64,000 bases of DNA from an uncultured Lachnospiraceae bacterium (GCA_947629545.1 CANREE010000001.1:1-64000); one strand, 5' to 3'. Numbered from the stretch's first letter, positions 41,527-52,218 are shown. The notes: generated from the letters alone by a model not told the origin. Translations and numbers: made by a program.

Positions 41527-42672
41527 ATGGCGCAGGAGAAAAGGAAACGTTCGCAGCGGTTTTATGATTACAGCCTGCTGTTTGCCATCGTCTTTCTGAC
41601 GATATTCGGACTGATTATGATCTACAGTGCCAGTTCCTATAAGGCACAGATCGACCATGGAAATGCGGCATATTTCATGATCCGTCAGGGCGCGGTTGCA
41701 GCCGTGGGTCTGGTGATCATGATCATTATTTCCAAGATGGATTATCACTGGTACGCGAAGGTATGGAAACTGGGGGCGGCGATCGTATGGATCCTGATGA
41801 TCCTGGTGACTTTTACGCCTCTGGGCCGCGAATATAACGGCAAGAAGCGCTGGCTGGGCTACAGTTCCTTTAGTTTTCAGCCGTCGGAGCTTGTGAAGAT
41901 CCTGGTCATTGTGGCCCTGGCTGCCATTATTGTCCGCTGCGGCAGGGACATTGACCGTTTTGCGGGGAAATTCCGCGCTATGGTTCTGGTGCTGCCGCTG
42001 GCGTTTATTGTCGTTCTCAATAACTTAAGCACCGGCATTATCATTGTCGGCATCGGTTTCGTGATGATGTTTGTGGCCAGCCGTGAGAAATGGCCTTACG
42101 TCCTCTGTATTGTTGCGGCCGGACTGGTGCTGGCTTTTGCGGGACCCATCAGCAAGGTACTGACCGGAATAGGGCTCCTCCAGAAATACCAGCTGGGTCG
42201 TATCAATGTCTGGCTGGATCCGGAGGCCTATGCCCAGCAGGGCGGTTTTCAGGTGCTTCAGGGACTTTACGCCATCGGTTCCGGCGGGCTCTTCGGCAAA
42301 GGACTGGGACAAAGCATCCAGAAAATGGGTTTTGTGCCCGAAGCCCAGAATGATATGATCTTTTCGATCATCTGCGAGGAACTGGGGCTTTTCGGCGCCA
42401 TTTCCCTGATCCTGATCTTCATGTTTATGATCTATCGGTTCATGGTTATTGCCAGCAATGCGCCGGATCTGTTCGGTTCCATGCTGGTGGTGGGGGTCAT
42501 GGGCCACATCGCGATCCAGGTGCTTCTGAATATCGCCGTGGTGACAAATACGATCCCCAATACGGGCATTACGCTGCCGTTCATCAGTTACGGCGGCACG
42601 TCCGTTTTGTTCCTTCTGATCGAGATGGGCATGGTACTGAGCGTGTCCAATCAGATAAAACTGGAAAAATAG
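41527..42672 (+). CDS. ftsW: FtsW/RodA/SpoVE family glycosyltransferase
   Basis: SEDS family, e.g. GKKRWLGYSSFSFQPSELVKI and TGITLPFISYGGTSVLF. Confidence 0.93.
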   Translation: MAQEKRKRSQRFYDYSLLFAIVFLTIFGLIMIYSASSYKAQIDHGNAAYFMIRQGAVAAVGLVIMIIISKMDYHWYAKVWKLGAAIVWILMILVTFTPLGREYNGKKRWLGYSSFSFQPSELVKILVIVALAAIIVRCGRDIDRFAGKFRAMVLVLPLAFIVVLNNLSTGIIIVGIGFVMMFVASREKWPYVLCIVAAGLVLAFAGPISKVLTGIGLLQKYQLGRINVWLDPEAYAQQGGFQVLQGLYAIGSGGLFGKGLGQSIQKMGFVPEAQNDMIFSIICEELGLFGAISLILIFMFMIYRFMVIASNAPDLFGSMLVVGVMGHIAIQVLLNIAVVTNTIPNTGITLPFISYGGTSVLFLLIEMGMVLSVSNQIKLEK

Positions 42673-42741
42673 TCTGGGTCGGGCAGCCACAGCTTTTCCG
42701 TAAGCATACCATAAGATATGTAGATTTCGGGAGGAAACGGG

Positions 42742-44001
42742 TTGTCTGGAATAGAAATAGAAGGACTGCGTCCCCTTGAAGGGGAAGTGACGGTCCAGGG
42801 TTCGAAGAACGCGGTGCTGCCGATGATGGCGGCAGCCGTTCTGAATAGAGGAACGACAGTTCTGCATAATGTCCCGCGTATCCGGGATGTGTTCTGTATG
42901 CTGGATATCCTGCGCGCCATGGGCTGCGAATGCCGTCTGGAAGGGCATACGCTGGTTATCGACGCACGGACTGTCAGCCGCATTGCGGTTCCCAGAGAAT
43001 ATGTGGCCTCGATGCGTTCGTCCATTGTGCTTCTTGGGACTTTCCTTGGGCGCTGCGGCGAGGCGGCCACCTTCTATCCGGGCGGCTGCGTCATTGGAAG
43101 CCGCCCCATTGATATCCATCTGGATGGGCTTAGGAAGCTTGGGGCGGTTATTGAAAACAGCGGCGAAAAGATCGTTGCAAGGACCGCGGGGCTTTCCGGC
43201 GGGCGGATCCATTTTCCGTATCCAAGTGTCGGCGCCACGGAAAATGTGCTTCTGGCGGCGGTGACAGCCCACGGTACGACCGTGATCGAAGGCGCAGCCA
43301 GAGAACCGGAGATCGCGGGCCTTTGCCGGATGCTTGTCGGCATGGGTGCGAAGATATCCGGGATCGGGGAAGGGACGCTTACCGTAGAGGGCGTCAGTAC
43401 GCTTTGTGATTCGGAGTATACGGCTCCGGGAGACCGGATCGTGGCGGGAACCTATCTGTCCTGTGTCGTGTCGGCGGGCGGAAGATCATATCTGAAAGGC
43501 GTAAATGCGCAGGAACTGAAGGGCGTGCTGAAAGTCCTGCGGCGCATGGGCGCTGACATTGAGACAGCGCCGGCCGGAATCCGCGTGTATATGGGACGCC
43601 GGCCGGGACCGGCCGGAATCAAAACCGCGCCGTACCCCGGATTTCCTACGGATCTCCAATCGCCGTTTCTGTCCCTTCTGTCGGTCAGCGACGGCTGCGG
43701 ATGGGTATGGGAGACGGTATTTGAGGAGCGGTTCGCCACGGCTGAAGAGCTCAGACGGATGGGCGCCGATATTGAGATCGCCGGCAGAAAGGCGCGCGTA
43801 CACGGCAGATATCCGCTGCATGGAACGACGGTCACGGCCCCGGATCTTCGGGGCGGTGCGGCGCTTGCGGTGGCGGCGCTTGCGGCGGAGGGCAAGACAG
43901 AGATCTGCGGCTGCAGCCACATCCTGCGGGGATATGAGGATCTGTGCGGGGATTTAAAATCACTTGGCGCGAAGATCCGTCAACAGCCTGGAGGTGCATG
44001 A
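42742..44001 (+). CDS. murA: UDP-N-acetylglucosamine 1-carboxyvinyltransferase
   Basis: VQGSKNAVLPMMAAA; active-site loop PGGCVIGSRPIDIHL; TTG start. Confidence 0.95.
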   Translation: MSGIEIEGLRPLEGEVTVQGSKNAVLPMMAAAVLNRGTTVLHNVPRIRDVFCMLDILRAMGCECRLEGHTLVIDARTVSRIAVPREYVASMRSSIVLLGTFLGRCGEAATFYPGGCVIGSRPIDIHLDGLRKLGAVIENSGEKIVARTAGLSGGRIHFPYPSVGATENVLLAAVTAHGTTVIEGAAREPEIAGLCRMLVGMGAKISGIGEGTLTVEGVSTLCDSEYTAPGDRIVAGTYLSCVVSAGGRSYLKGVNAQELKGVLKVLRRMGADIETAPAGIRVYMGRRPGPAGIKTAPYPGFPTDLQSPFLSLLSVSDGCGWVWETVFEERFATAEELRRMGADIEIAGRKARVHGRYPLHGTTVTAPDLRGGAALAVAALAAEGKTEICGCSHILRGYEDLCGDLKSLGAKIRQQPGGA

Positions 44002-44091
44002 GATCCGAAACGGAGATGCCGGTGCACAGGGGCGATATACCGGGACGGAGGCGGACGCCGGTCGGCGAGAAATGTCTGATCTGGAGGAACT

Positions 44092-44826
44092 ATGGGAGAC
44101 TTCATGGGCAGAAAAACGCATATGGGACTGTTCATTTTCGTTGTAGCCGTCATTTCCGCTGCGGTGGTCCTTATGTCCGTTAATGTGAGGGAAGTCACGG
44201 TCACCGGCAACAGCCGGTATACGGAAACGGAGATCGCGGACATGATCTTCCGGAAAAAAACAGACTGGAACAGCGCCCTGCTTTTCCTGCGCGAGAAGAC
44301 GCAGGAGCACATCAGCATCCCGTTTGTAGAGGATTATCAGCTGGATTTCGAAAGTCCGACGCATGTGGATGTGATCGTCCATGAGAAGAGCGTGGTCGGA
44401 TATGTCTCCTACATGGGCAGCAATATGTATTTCGATAAGGACGGTATTATTGTCGAGAGTACAGGGGAGACCCTCTCCGGCATTCCGGAGGTATCCGGCC
44501 TCAAATTTGGCCAGATCGTGCTGCACCAGCCGCTTCCGGTAGAAGACAGCCGGGTCTTTGAAGAGATCCTGAACCTGACCCAGCTGTTGTCCCTGCGAAA
44601 GCTTTCGGTAGACGGGATCCGGTATAATGCAAAGGGGGAGGCGAGCCTGTATATCAATAAAGTGGAGGTGGTACTTGGGGACGGTTCCCAGATGGACGGC
44701 AAGATTTCCCTGCTTGCGAATATGATGCCCCAGATCCAGGATCTGGACGGCACGCTCTATCTGGATAATTATGATGAAAATAAGGAAGATCTGGTTTCGA
44801 CTTTCAAGAAGGATTTTAAGGATTAG
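44092..44826 (+). CDS. ftsQ: Cell division protein FtsQ/DivIB
   Basis: Single TM followed by POTRA-like VREVTVTGNSRYTETEIADM; position before ftsZ. Confidence 0.85.
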   Translation: MGDFMGRKTHMGLFIFVVAVISAAVVLMSVNVREVTVTGNSRYTETEIADMIFRKKTDWNSALLFLREKTQEHISIPFVEDYQLDFESPTHVDVIVHEKSVVGYVSYMGSNMYFDKDGIIVESTGETLSGIPEVSGLKFGQIVLHQPLPVEDSRVFEEILNLTQLLSLRKLSVDGIRYNAKGEASLYINKVEVVLGDGSQMDGKISLLANMMPQIQDLDGTLYLDNYDENKEDLVSTFKKDFKD

Positions 44827-44848
44827 CGAAAATTAATTAAAAAAATGG

Positions 44849-44877
44849 TTGATATTTTGCATGAAATCAAATATGAT
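44849..44877 (+). promoter_or_regulatory. Putative ftsZ promoter TTGATA-N17-TATGAT
   Basis: Motif and spacing in the AT-rich ftsQ-ftsZ intergenic region. Confidence 0.65.
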
Positions 44878-44955
44878 ATTAGTTAGGGCAGAAATACAGC
44901 AGGTCAGGAGAGAAAAATACGTGGGGGATGCACGTAGAAAAAGGAGGATACGGTC

Positions 44956-46149
44956 TTGCTTGAGATTAAAATAAACGAGGCGGAGAGTTCCGCCCGGATT
45001 ATCGTGGTAGGCGTAGGCGGTGCAGGTAATAATGCTGTGAACCGTATGATCGATGAGAATATTGCGGGCGTGGAGTTTGTCGGTATTAATACGGACAAGC
45101 AGGCGCTGCAGTTCTGTAAGGCACCGACCGCCATGCAGATCGGTGAGAAGCTGACCAAGGGGCTGGGCGCGGGCGCCCGTCCGGAGGTGGGCCAGAAGGC
45201 GGCTGAGGAGAGTTCCGAGGAGCTGGCGCAGGCGCTGCGGGGCGCCGACATGGTTTTCGTTACCTGCGGTATGGGCGGCGGTACCGGTACCGGTGCGGCT
45301 CCTGTGATCGCAAGGATTGCCAAGGATATGGGTATCCTGACCGTCGGCGTGGTGACCAAACCTTTCAAATTTGAGGCAAAGACCCGTATGACGAACGCTG
45401 CGCAGGGTATTGAGCGCCTGCGCGACAACGTGGACACACTGATCGTGATCCCGAATGATAAGCTTTTAGAGATCGTTGACCGCCGTACGACGATGCCTGA
45501 CGCCCTCAAGAAGGCCGACGAGGTCCTTCAGCAGGCTGTTCAGGGTATCACGGATCTGATCAATGTTCCCGGACTTATCAATCTGGACTTTGCCGATGTG
45601 CAGACTGTTATGATCGACAAGGGCATCGCCCATATCGGTATTGGACGGGCCAAGGGCGACGAGAAAGCGCTGGAGGCTGTGAAGCAGGCCGTATCCAGCC
45701 CGCTTCTTGAGACTACGATCGAGGGCGCCTCCCATGTGATTATTAATATTTCCGGCGACATCAGCCTGATCGAGGCGAATGAAGCTGCAAGCTATGTACA
45801 GGAACTGGCAGGCGACGATGCCAATATCATTTTCGGCGCGATGTATGATGAGAATGCCCAGGATGAGGCGACGATCACCGTGATCGCCACAGGGCTTGAC
45901 GAGCATGCAGGCGGCTCTGTTTCCAAGACCATGAGCGGTATGGGAACCGGATTTGGTTCCTACCGGCCGATGAAGCCGGCCGGCAGTGCCGAGGCGGCTG
46001 CAGCATCGACGACCCCGGCATCCCCGTCTTCCTTCGGAACGCGCACCACTCCGACGGGAGGTCTGACAGGTCCGACCGGACAGTCTTACCGCCCGACGGC
46101 GAATATGAAGGATATCACGATCCCTGACTTTTTGAAGAATAAGAGATAA
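44956..46149 (+). CDS. ftsZ: Cell division protein FtsZ
   Basis: [30 protein letters not shown]-terminal [15 protein letters not shown] start. Confidence 0.99.
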   Translation: MLEIKINEAESSARIIVVGVGGAGNNAVNRMIDENIAGVEFVGINTDKQALQFCKAPTAMQIGEKLTKGLGAGARPEVGQKAAEESSEELAQALRGADMVFVTCGMGGGTGTGAAPVIARIAKDMGILTVGVVTKPFKFEAKTRMTNAAQGIERLRDNVDTLIVIPNDKLLEIVDRRTTMPDALKKADEVLQQAVQGITDLINVPGLINLDFADVQTVMIDKGIAHIGIGRAKGDEKALEAVKQAVSSPLLETTIEGASHVIINISGDISLIEANEAASYVQELAGDDANIIFGAMYDENAQDEATITVIATGLDEHAGGSVSKTMSGMGTGFGSYRPMKPAGSAEAAAASTTPASPSSFGTRTTPTGGLTGPTGQSYRPTANMKDITIPDFLKNKR

Positions 46150-46154
46150 TGAAG

Positions 46155-46182
46155 GCGTCCCTTAGCAGGGACGCTTTTGTTT
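46155..46182 (+). terminator. ftsZ terminator
   Basis: gcgtccc-ttagca-gggacgc followed by tttt. Confidence 0.85.
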
Positions 46183-46378
46183 CCATGCGAACAGAGCACC
46201 GTTGACGCTCTGTTCGTATTAAGAAAGACGACCCATTCTCCGTAAATCATGTCCCCAATATGCCGCAGCCCCGCCTGTCCCGCTGTGTTGCCACATGCGG
46301 AAACCGGAGAAAAGTTTTTGCATGTTATGCAGCGCGATATGCGGTTTGTGCTATTGTCCCCCAGCTCCCGGAAGAACC

Positions 46379-46601
46379 AGCGCAGGAAGCCTGCTCCTCC
46401 TGAGGTGAATTTTGTGAGCGGCTGAAAAGTCTTGGTGAACAGAGATTTGCGTTGGTACGAAAAATGGGAGGACCAGGAAACTCAACTTATGGATGCACAC
46501 ACGCTGGTCCCATTTTTCGTACCGCTTTTAGCAAATCGCTGTGAACTTAGACTTTTCCCGCGAGCAAACCTGAACCGCAGGAGGAGCAGGCTTCCTGCGC
46601 G
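46379..46601. repeat. Long imperfect inverted repeat (foldback element), ~98-bp arms
   Basis: 46379-46476 aligns with the reverse complement of 46504-46601, including gcgcaggaagcctgctcctcctg and ggtacgaaaaatggga blocks. Confidence 0.88.
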
Positions 46602-46716
46602 TACCTTCCGCACCCATGTGCGCATACATTTCAAAGTATAAAACAACACTACAGCACATGTGACAACGAGCAAACGAAACAGCAGTCATAACATTCAAAA
46701 TCCCCCGCGAAAACGG

Positions 46717-46745
46717 TTGACTTATGCCACCAAATTACGTATAGT
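46717..46745 (+). promoter_or_regulatory. Putative purL promoter TTGACT-N17-TATAGT
   Basis: Motif and spacing 75 bp upstream of the purL start. Confidence 0.7.
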
Positions 46746-46819
46746 TAGTGTGACATAAAAACCCCCGGGATACCGCACCCCGCGCGGGTGCAGACACGAG
46801 CGAGAGCAGGAGGAATAAC

Positions 46820-49800
46820 ATGAGCGTAAGACGGATCTATGTAGAGAAGAAGCCCGCGTACGCGGTGAAGGCGAAGGAACTTCTGGCTGAGATCGGCAGT
46901 TACCTTGGCATCGGCACGGTGGAGAATGTGCGGGTGCTGATCCGCTATGATATCGAAAATTTGTCCGAAGGCGCGTATCGGGCGGCGCTGGCGACCATTT
47001 TCTCGGAGCCGCCGGTAGACGAGATTTATGAGGAGACATTCCCCAAGGGAGAGAATGATACAGTATTCTCCGTGGAATACCTGCCGGGACAGTTCGACCA
47101 GCGGGCGGATTCAGCGGAGCAGTGCGTAAAGCTCTTAAGCGAGGAAGAGGAGCCGGTGATCCGCTCGGCCACCACTTATGTGATCTCCGGGAAGCTGACG
47201 GCGGAGCAGGCGGCGGCCATCAAGTCTTTCTGCATCAATCCGGTGGACAGCCGGGAGACGGACGAGACCAAGCCCGCGACGCTTTTGACCGTGTTCGATA
47301 CGCCGGCGGATGTGGCGGCCTTTGCGGGCTTTGGCGGATTCACGGAGCCGGAGCTTAAGGCGCTTTACGATTCGCTGAACCTGGCGATGACATTTAAGGA
47401 TTTTCAGCATATTCAGAACTATTACCGGACGGAAGAGCGCCGGGAGCCGACCGTGACGGAGATCCGGGTCCTTGATACCTACTGGTCGGATCACTGCCGC
47501 CATACCACGTTCTCGACGGAGCTTAAGGACGTGACGATCACCGACGGCGCGTACAGGGCGCCGATTGCGGCCTCATACGAGCAGTATCTGGCGGACCGCG
47601 AGGCGCTTTATAAAGGGCGGGACGACAAGTTCGTCTGCCTGATGGATCTGGCGCTTCTGGCGATGAAAAAGCTGCGGGCGGAAGGGAAGCTTGCCGACCT
47701 GGAGGAGTCCGAGGAGATCAACGCCTGCAGCATCGTGGTGCCGGTGGAGATCGACGGCGTCACCGAGGAGTGGCTGGTGAATTTTAAAAATGAGACCCAC
47801 AACCATCCGACGGAGATCGAGCCCTTCGGCGGCGCGGCCACCTGTCTGGGCGGCGCGATCCGCGACCCGCTGTCCGGGCGCACCTACGTCTATCAGGCCA
47901 TGCGCGTGACCGGTGCGGCGGACCCGACGAAGCCGATTTCCGAGACGCTTAAGGGCAAGCTCCCCCAGAGGAAGCTGGTCAATGGGGCCGCCGACGGCTA
48001 CAGTTCCTACGGCAACCAGATCGGGCTGGCGACGGGCTATGTAAAGGAGATCTACCATCCGAACTATGCGGCGAAGCGCATGGAGATCGGCGCGGTCATG
48101 GGCGCGGCTCCGAGAAAATATGTGAAGCGCCTGACCTCCGATCCGGGGGATATCATCGTGCTTCTTGGCGGCAGAACCGGCCGCGACGGCATCGGCGGCG
48201 CCACCGGTTCGTCCAAGGTCCACACGGAGGCGTCCATCGAGGTCTGCGGCGCGGAGGTGCAGAAGGGCAATCCGCCGACCGAGCGGAAGATCCAGAGGCT
48301 GTTCCGCCGCCCCGAGGTGTCTTCGATCATTAAGAAATGCAACGATTTCGGCGCTGGCGGCGTGTCTGTGGCCATCGGCGAGCTGGCGGCTGGCCTGACC
48401 ATCGATCTGGACAAGGTCCCGAAGAAGTACGCCGGTCTGGACGGCACGGAGATCGCGATCTCCGAGTCCCAGGAGCGCATGGCGGTGGTGCTTGCCCCGG
48501 AGGACGTGGACAAGTTCCTGGGATATTCGGCGGAGGAGAACCTGGAGGCGATCCCGGTGGCGGTGGTGACCGAGGAGCCGCGCCTGGTGATGAACTGGAG
48601 AGGGAAGACCATCGTCGATATCAGCAGGGCGTTTCTGGATACCAACGGCGCCCATCAGGAGGCGTCGGTGGTGCTTGAGACGCCGGGACGCGAGGGAAAT
48701 CCGTTCGCGGCGGCCGGCGTGAGCGCAGATATCAACAACGCAGGCGCGATCCGCGAAAAATGGCTCTCCGTCCTGTCCGACTTAAATGTCTGCTCCCAGA
48801 AGGGCCTGGTCGAGATGTTCGACGGCTCCATCGGCGCGGGCTCTGTCTTCATGCCCTACGGCGGCAGATACCAGCTGACCGAGACCCAGGCCATGGTGGC
48901 CAAGCTCCCGGTCCTTCGCGGGCACACCGACACGGTGACGATGATGAGCTACGGCTACGATCCGTATCTTTCCAGCTGGAGCCCCTACCACGGCGCGGTC
49001 TACGCGGTGGTGTCCTCCGTGGCGAAGATCGTGGCGAACGGCGGCGAGATGGATAAGATCCGCTTCACGTTCCAGGAATATTTTAAGAGAATGACCGACG
49101 ATCCCACACGGTGGGGTACGCCGTTTGCGGCGCTTCTCGGCGCCTACAGCGCCCAGCTGGGCTTCGGCCTGCCGTCCATCGGCGGCAAGGACAGCATGTC
49201 CGGAACCTTCAACGACGAGCATCACGGCGAGATCAATGTACCGCCGACGCTGGTATCCTTCGCGGTGGATATCGCCCGCCACGGCGATATCATTTCCCCG
49301 GAGCTTAAGAAGGCCGGAAATAAGCTGGTGGAATTTGAGATCCAGCGGGACGCCTACGATCTGCCGGTCTATGAGCAGATCATGGACGGCTACCGGAAGC
49401 TTCACGCGGACATCGCCGCGGGCCGGATCATTTCCGCCTACGCGGTGGAGGGGCATGGCCTGGCCGAGGCGGTCAGCAAGATGGCTTTCGGCAATCAGCT
49501 TGGCGTGAAGATCGAGCATAATCTGGACCCGCGGGACTTCTTCGCGCCGGCCTGGGGCAATATTGTCTGCGAGGTGCCGGCGGACAAGGTAGGTGAGCTG
49601 ACCGTTTCCTACCGGCTGATCGGCGAGGTGACGGGGGACGGCACGCTTCGCTACGGCGCGGCGGCGATCTCCCTGAAGGAAGCCCTTTCCGCCTGGACCG
49701 CGACCCTTGAACATGTATTCCCGACCGTCTCCGGCGTGGAGCAGACGGAGGTCCCGAACCAGGTGTATCACGCAAAGAATGTGTATGTCTGCAGAAATAA

Positions 49801-50605
49801 AGTGGCGAAGCCGCATGTATTTATCCCGGTATTCCCGGGCACCAACTGCGAGTACGACAGCACGAAGGCGTTTGAGCGCGCGGGCGCGGAGGTGACCACG
49901 AGGGTGTTCCGCAACTTAAGCGCCAATGATATCCGCGAGTCCGTGGACGAGTACAAAAAGGAGATCGAAAAGGCCCAGATCGTCATGTTCCCCGGCGGCT
50001 TCTCAGCCGGCGACGAACCCGAGGGTTCGGCCAAGTTCTTCGCGACCGTGTTCCGCAACGCGGCGATCAAGGAGGAGATCGAGAAGCTCCTGCATGAGAG
50101 GGACGGCCTGATGCTGGGTATCTGCAACGGCTTCCAGGCGCTTGTAAAGCTGGGCCTGGTGCCGGAGGGAACCATCGCCCCGCAGCGCGCCGATTCGCCG
50201 ACGCTGACGATGAATACCATCGGACGCCATGTGTCCAAGATGGTCTACACCAAGGTGGTCACCGACAAGTCCCCGTGGCTTGCGCTGGCCCAGCCCGGCG
50301 GCGTCTACTGCAATCCGGCTTCCCACGGCGAGGGACGTTTTGTGGCAAGCGACGAGTGGCTCAGGAAGCTGTTTGCGAACGGTCAGGTAGCGACCCAGTA
50401 TGTCAATGACAAGGGAGAGCCTACGATGGATGAGTTCTGGAATCCCAACGGCTCCTACATGGCCATCGAGGGCATTACAAGCCCCGACGGACGGATCCTG
50501 GGCAAGATGGCCCACTCCGAGCGCCGCGGAGAAGCGGTTGCCGTAAATATTTACGGCGAGCAGGATATGAAGATCTTCGAGGCGGGCGTGGCGTATTTCA
50601 GATAA
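46820..50605 (+). CDS. purL: Phosphoribosylformylglycinamidine synthase (single-chain)
   Basis: ATP-binding/AIRS-like domains plus C-terminal GATase (FPGGFSAGDEP, LGICNGFQALVKLGL). Confidence 0.96.
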   Translation: MSVRRIYVEKKPAYAVKAKELLAEIGSYLGIGTVENVRVLIRYDIENLSEGAYRAALATIFSEPPVDEIYEETFPKGENDTVFSVEYLPGQFDQRADSAEQCVKLLSEEEEPVIRSATTYVISGKLTAEQAAAIKSFCINPVDSRETDETKPATLLTVFDTPADVAAFAGFGGFTEPELKALYDSLNLAMTFKDFQHIQNYYRTEERREPTVTEIRVLDTYWSDHCRHTTFSTELKDVTITDGAYRAPIAASYEQYLADREALYKGRDDKFVCLMDLALLAMKKLRAEGKLADLEESEEINACSIVVPVEIDGVTEEWLVNFKNETHNHPTEIEPFGGAATCLGGAIRDPLSGRTYVYQAMRVTGAADPTKPISETLKGKLPQRKLVNGAADGYSSYGNQIGLATGYVKEIYHPNYAAKRMEIGAVMGAAPRKYVKRLTSDPGDIIVLLGGRTGRDGIGGATGSSKVHTEASIEVCGAEVQKGNPPTERKIQRLFRRPEVSSIIKKCNDFGAGGVSVAIGELAAGLTIDLDKVPKKYAGLDGTEIAISESQERMAVVLAPEDVDKFLGYSAEENLEAIPVAVVTEEPRLVMNWRGKTIVDISRAFLDTNGAHQEASVVLETPGREGNPFAAAGVSADINNAGAIREKWLSVLSDLNVCSQKGLVEMFDGSIGAGSVFMPYGGRYQLTETQAMVAKLPVLRGHTDTVTMMSYGYDPYLSSWSPYHGAVYAVVSSVAKIVANGGEMDKIRFTFQEYFKRMTDDPTRWGTPFAALLGAYSAQLGFGLPSIGGKDSMSGTFNDEHHGEINVPPTLVSFAVDIARHGDIISPELKKAGNKLVEFEIQRDAYDLPVYEQIMDGYRKLHADIAAGRIISAYAVEGHGLAEAVSKMAFGNQLGVKIEHNLDPRDFFAPAWGNIVCEVPADKVGELTVSYRLIGEVTGDGTLRYGAAAISLKEALSAWTATLEHVFPTVSGVEQTEVPNQVYHAKNVYVCRNKVAKPHVFIPVFPGTNCEYDSTKAFERAGAEVTTRVFRNLSANDIRESVDEYKKEIEKAQIVMFPGGFSAGDEPEGSAKFFATVFRNAAIKEEIEKLLHERDGLMLGICNGFQALVKLGLVPEGTIAPQRADSPTLTMNTIGRHVSKMVYTKVVTDKSPWLALAQPGGVYCNPASHGEGRFVASDEWLRKLFANGQVATQYVNDKGEPTMDEFWNPNGSYMAIEGITSPDGRILGKMAHSERRGEAVAVNIYGEQDMKIFEAGVAYFR

Positions 50606-50805
50606 TGGATACAGGCAGGGCGTCACTGGCGCTCTGCTCGCATGGAAATACGAGGACGGCGCGGCGGACCGGAAGCCGGGCCGTTCCTTTAAATCTGCGG
50701 GATATTTGCCGGCCCCGCCGCAGGATCCTGAGATACCGAAGAATCAGGATATTTCCGGCGCTATGACTGCGGCGGGAAAGAAGCATATGGGGGAGGAAGT
50801 GCTTT

Positions 50806-52143
50806 ATGGAAACTCAGAATTACAGAGAGGAACTGGAGCAGATGCGCGGGGATCTGGCCCGCGCCGGTTTCGGCAGCTTTCTGATTATTCCGTTAAAATA
50901 CGAACCGGGAGAAGTAAATACGGTCTGGCTTCAGGAAAACTGCGTAAGACAGCCGATCTCCACGATGGATATCAATGAAGCTGTCAAGGACAATCTCAAT
51001 TCTGACGACGGCATCAGGATCCTTGAGCGATATTATATATCAGGCGAAGTCCTGAAGAGGATCCTATTTGGAGATGCCGTATCAGAACCGTTCAGGCTGT
51101 ATGCCTGCGAGCAGAATGAACAGCCTGATGAGGCAGCGGAGCAGAAGAGTATGTTTGGGCTATTTTCGGCGTATTTCTATCTCTTCCATACGCAGACGGC
51201 GTTCCTTTGTCTCGGGATCACGTATTCTGACATCGCTGTTCTGGAGCGCATCTGTAATCTGGGATACGCGGACAGCCGCGCTGCCTATTACTATCGGGAT
51301 GGCAGCGGACTGTATGAATTTTCTCTTGATGATAAACTGAGGGAAGTTTGCGCCCTGGCAGGACTGGAATGCTTCTTTCAGGCAGGATCCTCGCTTTTCC
51401 TGGAGAGCTATATCTACACGCTGGCCGTTGTCCCGAGGCGCTTCCACTATCTGGAAAGCGTCCGCCGTCTCACGTTCAATTTGCATCAGATGCTCCCGCT
51501 GGGGACAGAGATGGACGACGATTCGGAAGGTGACGTTTACTATGTTTACTCGGTGAAATCGCAGGAGCTTGACAGCTACCGCTGGGGCTGCTGCGTAACC
51601 TCCCAGACGATCTGCTATGTGGTCGCGGACGAGACGATGAATCTGGAGGAAGAGCTTTGCAGTCAGGCGGAAGACGGGCTTCCGGTCGTGCTTCTCGCCC
51701 TCTATGAGAAATACAGCTGCCTGCGGTTTGCGCAGCTTCTGGTCACTGTGGACAAGCGAAAGCTGCGTCTGTTGCGCAGGCTGAACCGGCAGATGCTGGA
51801 ATTCCGCGCCTACGGCACGGTTCATCCCAGCCATATTTCCCGCTGGTACAATGTAAGGCAGATCTATCAGTACCTGATCGAGACGAACGGCATCGATGCG
51901 GCCATTGAAGATGTGAATAATAAATTGGGCGTTCTGGCTGAGCACCAGAAGGAAGTGGAAGCCAGTACGAACGAGGCCGTGATGGGTCTGATCACGCTTT
52001 TCGGCATTGTTTCCATCCTCGCCTCGCTGCTGACCATTATCCAGATTCTGCAGGGCGGCGACTACTGGATGATCACGATCGTCGCGCTGCTGCTGATCGT
52101 CGCCGGTGCGGCGCTGGTGGCGCTCTGGCGCAGCCGGGAGTAG
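50806..52143 (+). CDS. Uncharacterised protein with CorA-like topology (large cytoplasmic N-terminus, two C-terminal TMs)
   Basis: C-terminal LITLFGIVSILASLLTIIQILQGGDYWMITIVALLLIVAGAALVALW; no GMN motif. Confidence 0.6.
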   Translation: METQNYREELEQMRGDLARAGFGSFLIIPLKYEPGEVNTVWLQENCVRQPISTMDINEAVKDNLNSDDGIRILERYYISGEVLKRILFGDAVSEPFRLYACEQNEQPDEAAEQKSMFGLFSAYFYLFHTQTAFLCLGITYSDIAVLERICNLGYADSRAAYYYRDGSGLYEFSLDDKLREVCALAGLECFFQAGSSLFLESYIYTLAVVPRRFHYLESVRRLTFNLHQMLPLGTEMDDDSEGDVYYVYSVKSQELDSYRWGCCVTSQTICYVVADETMNLEEELCSQAEDGLPVVLLALYEKYSCLRFAQLLVTVDKRKLRLLRRLNRQMLEFRAYGTVHPSHISRWYNVRQIYQYLIETNGIDAAIEDVNNKLGVLAEHQKEVEASTNEAVMGLITLFGIVSILASLLTIIQILQGGDYWMITIVALLLIVAGAALVALWRSRE

Positions 52144-52218
52144 ACAGGTGGGAGTGAATTATGACACAGTGTGTCCTGGATTTTCAGAACAGATCGCAGG
52201 AAAAGATCACAGTCGCAT

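Noticed and set aside
46432-46641. 69-aa ORF in the ftsZ-purL spacer
   Set aside because: Spans one arm of the foldback repeat; no RBS. Better explained by the inverted repeat.
46600-46820. Purine riboswitch upstream of purL
   Set aside because: Could not recognise the conserved purine aptamer core; only a sigma-A-like promoter is visible.
47573-48655. 360-aa minus-strand ORF opposite purL (also 48782-49816)
   Set aside because: Mirror ORFs in very GC-rich, codon-biased purL.
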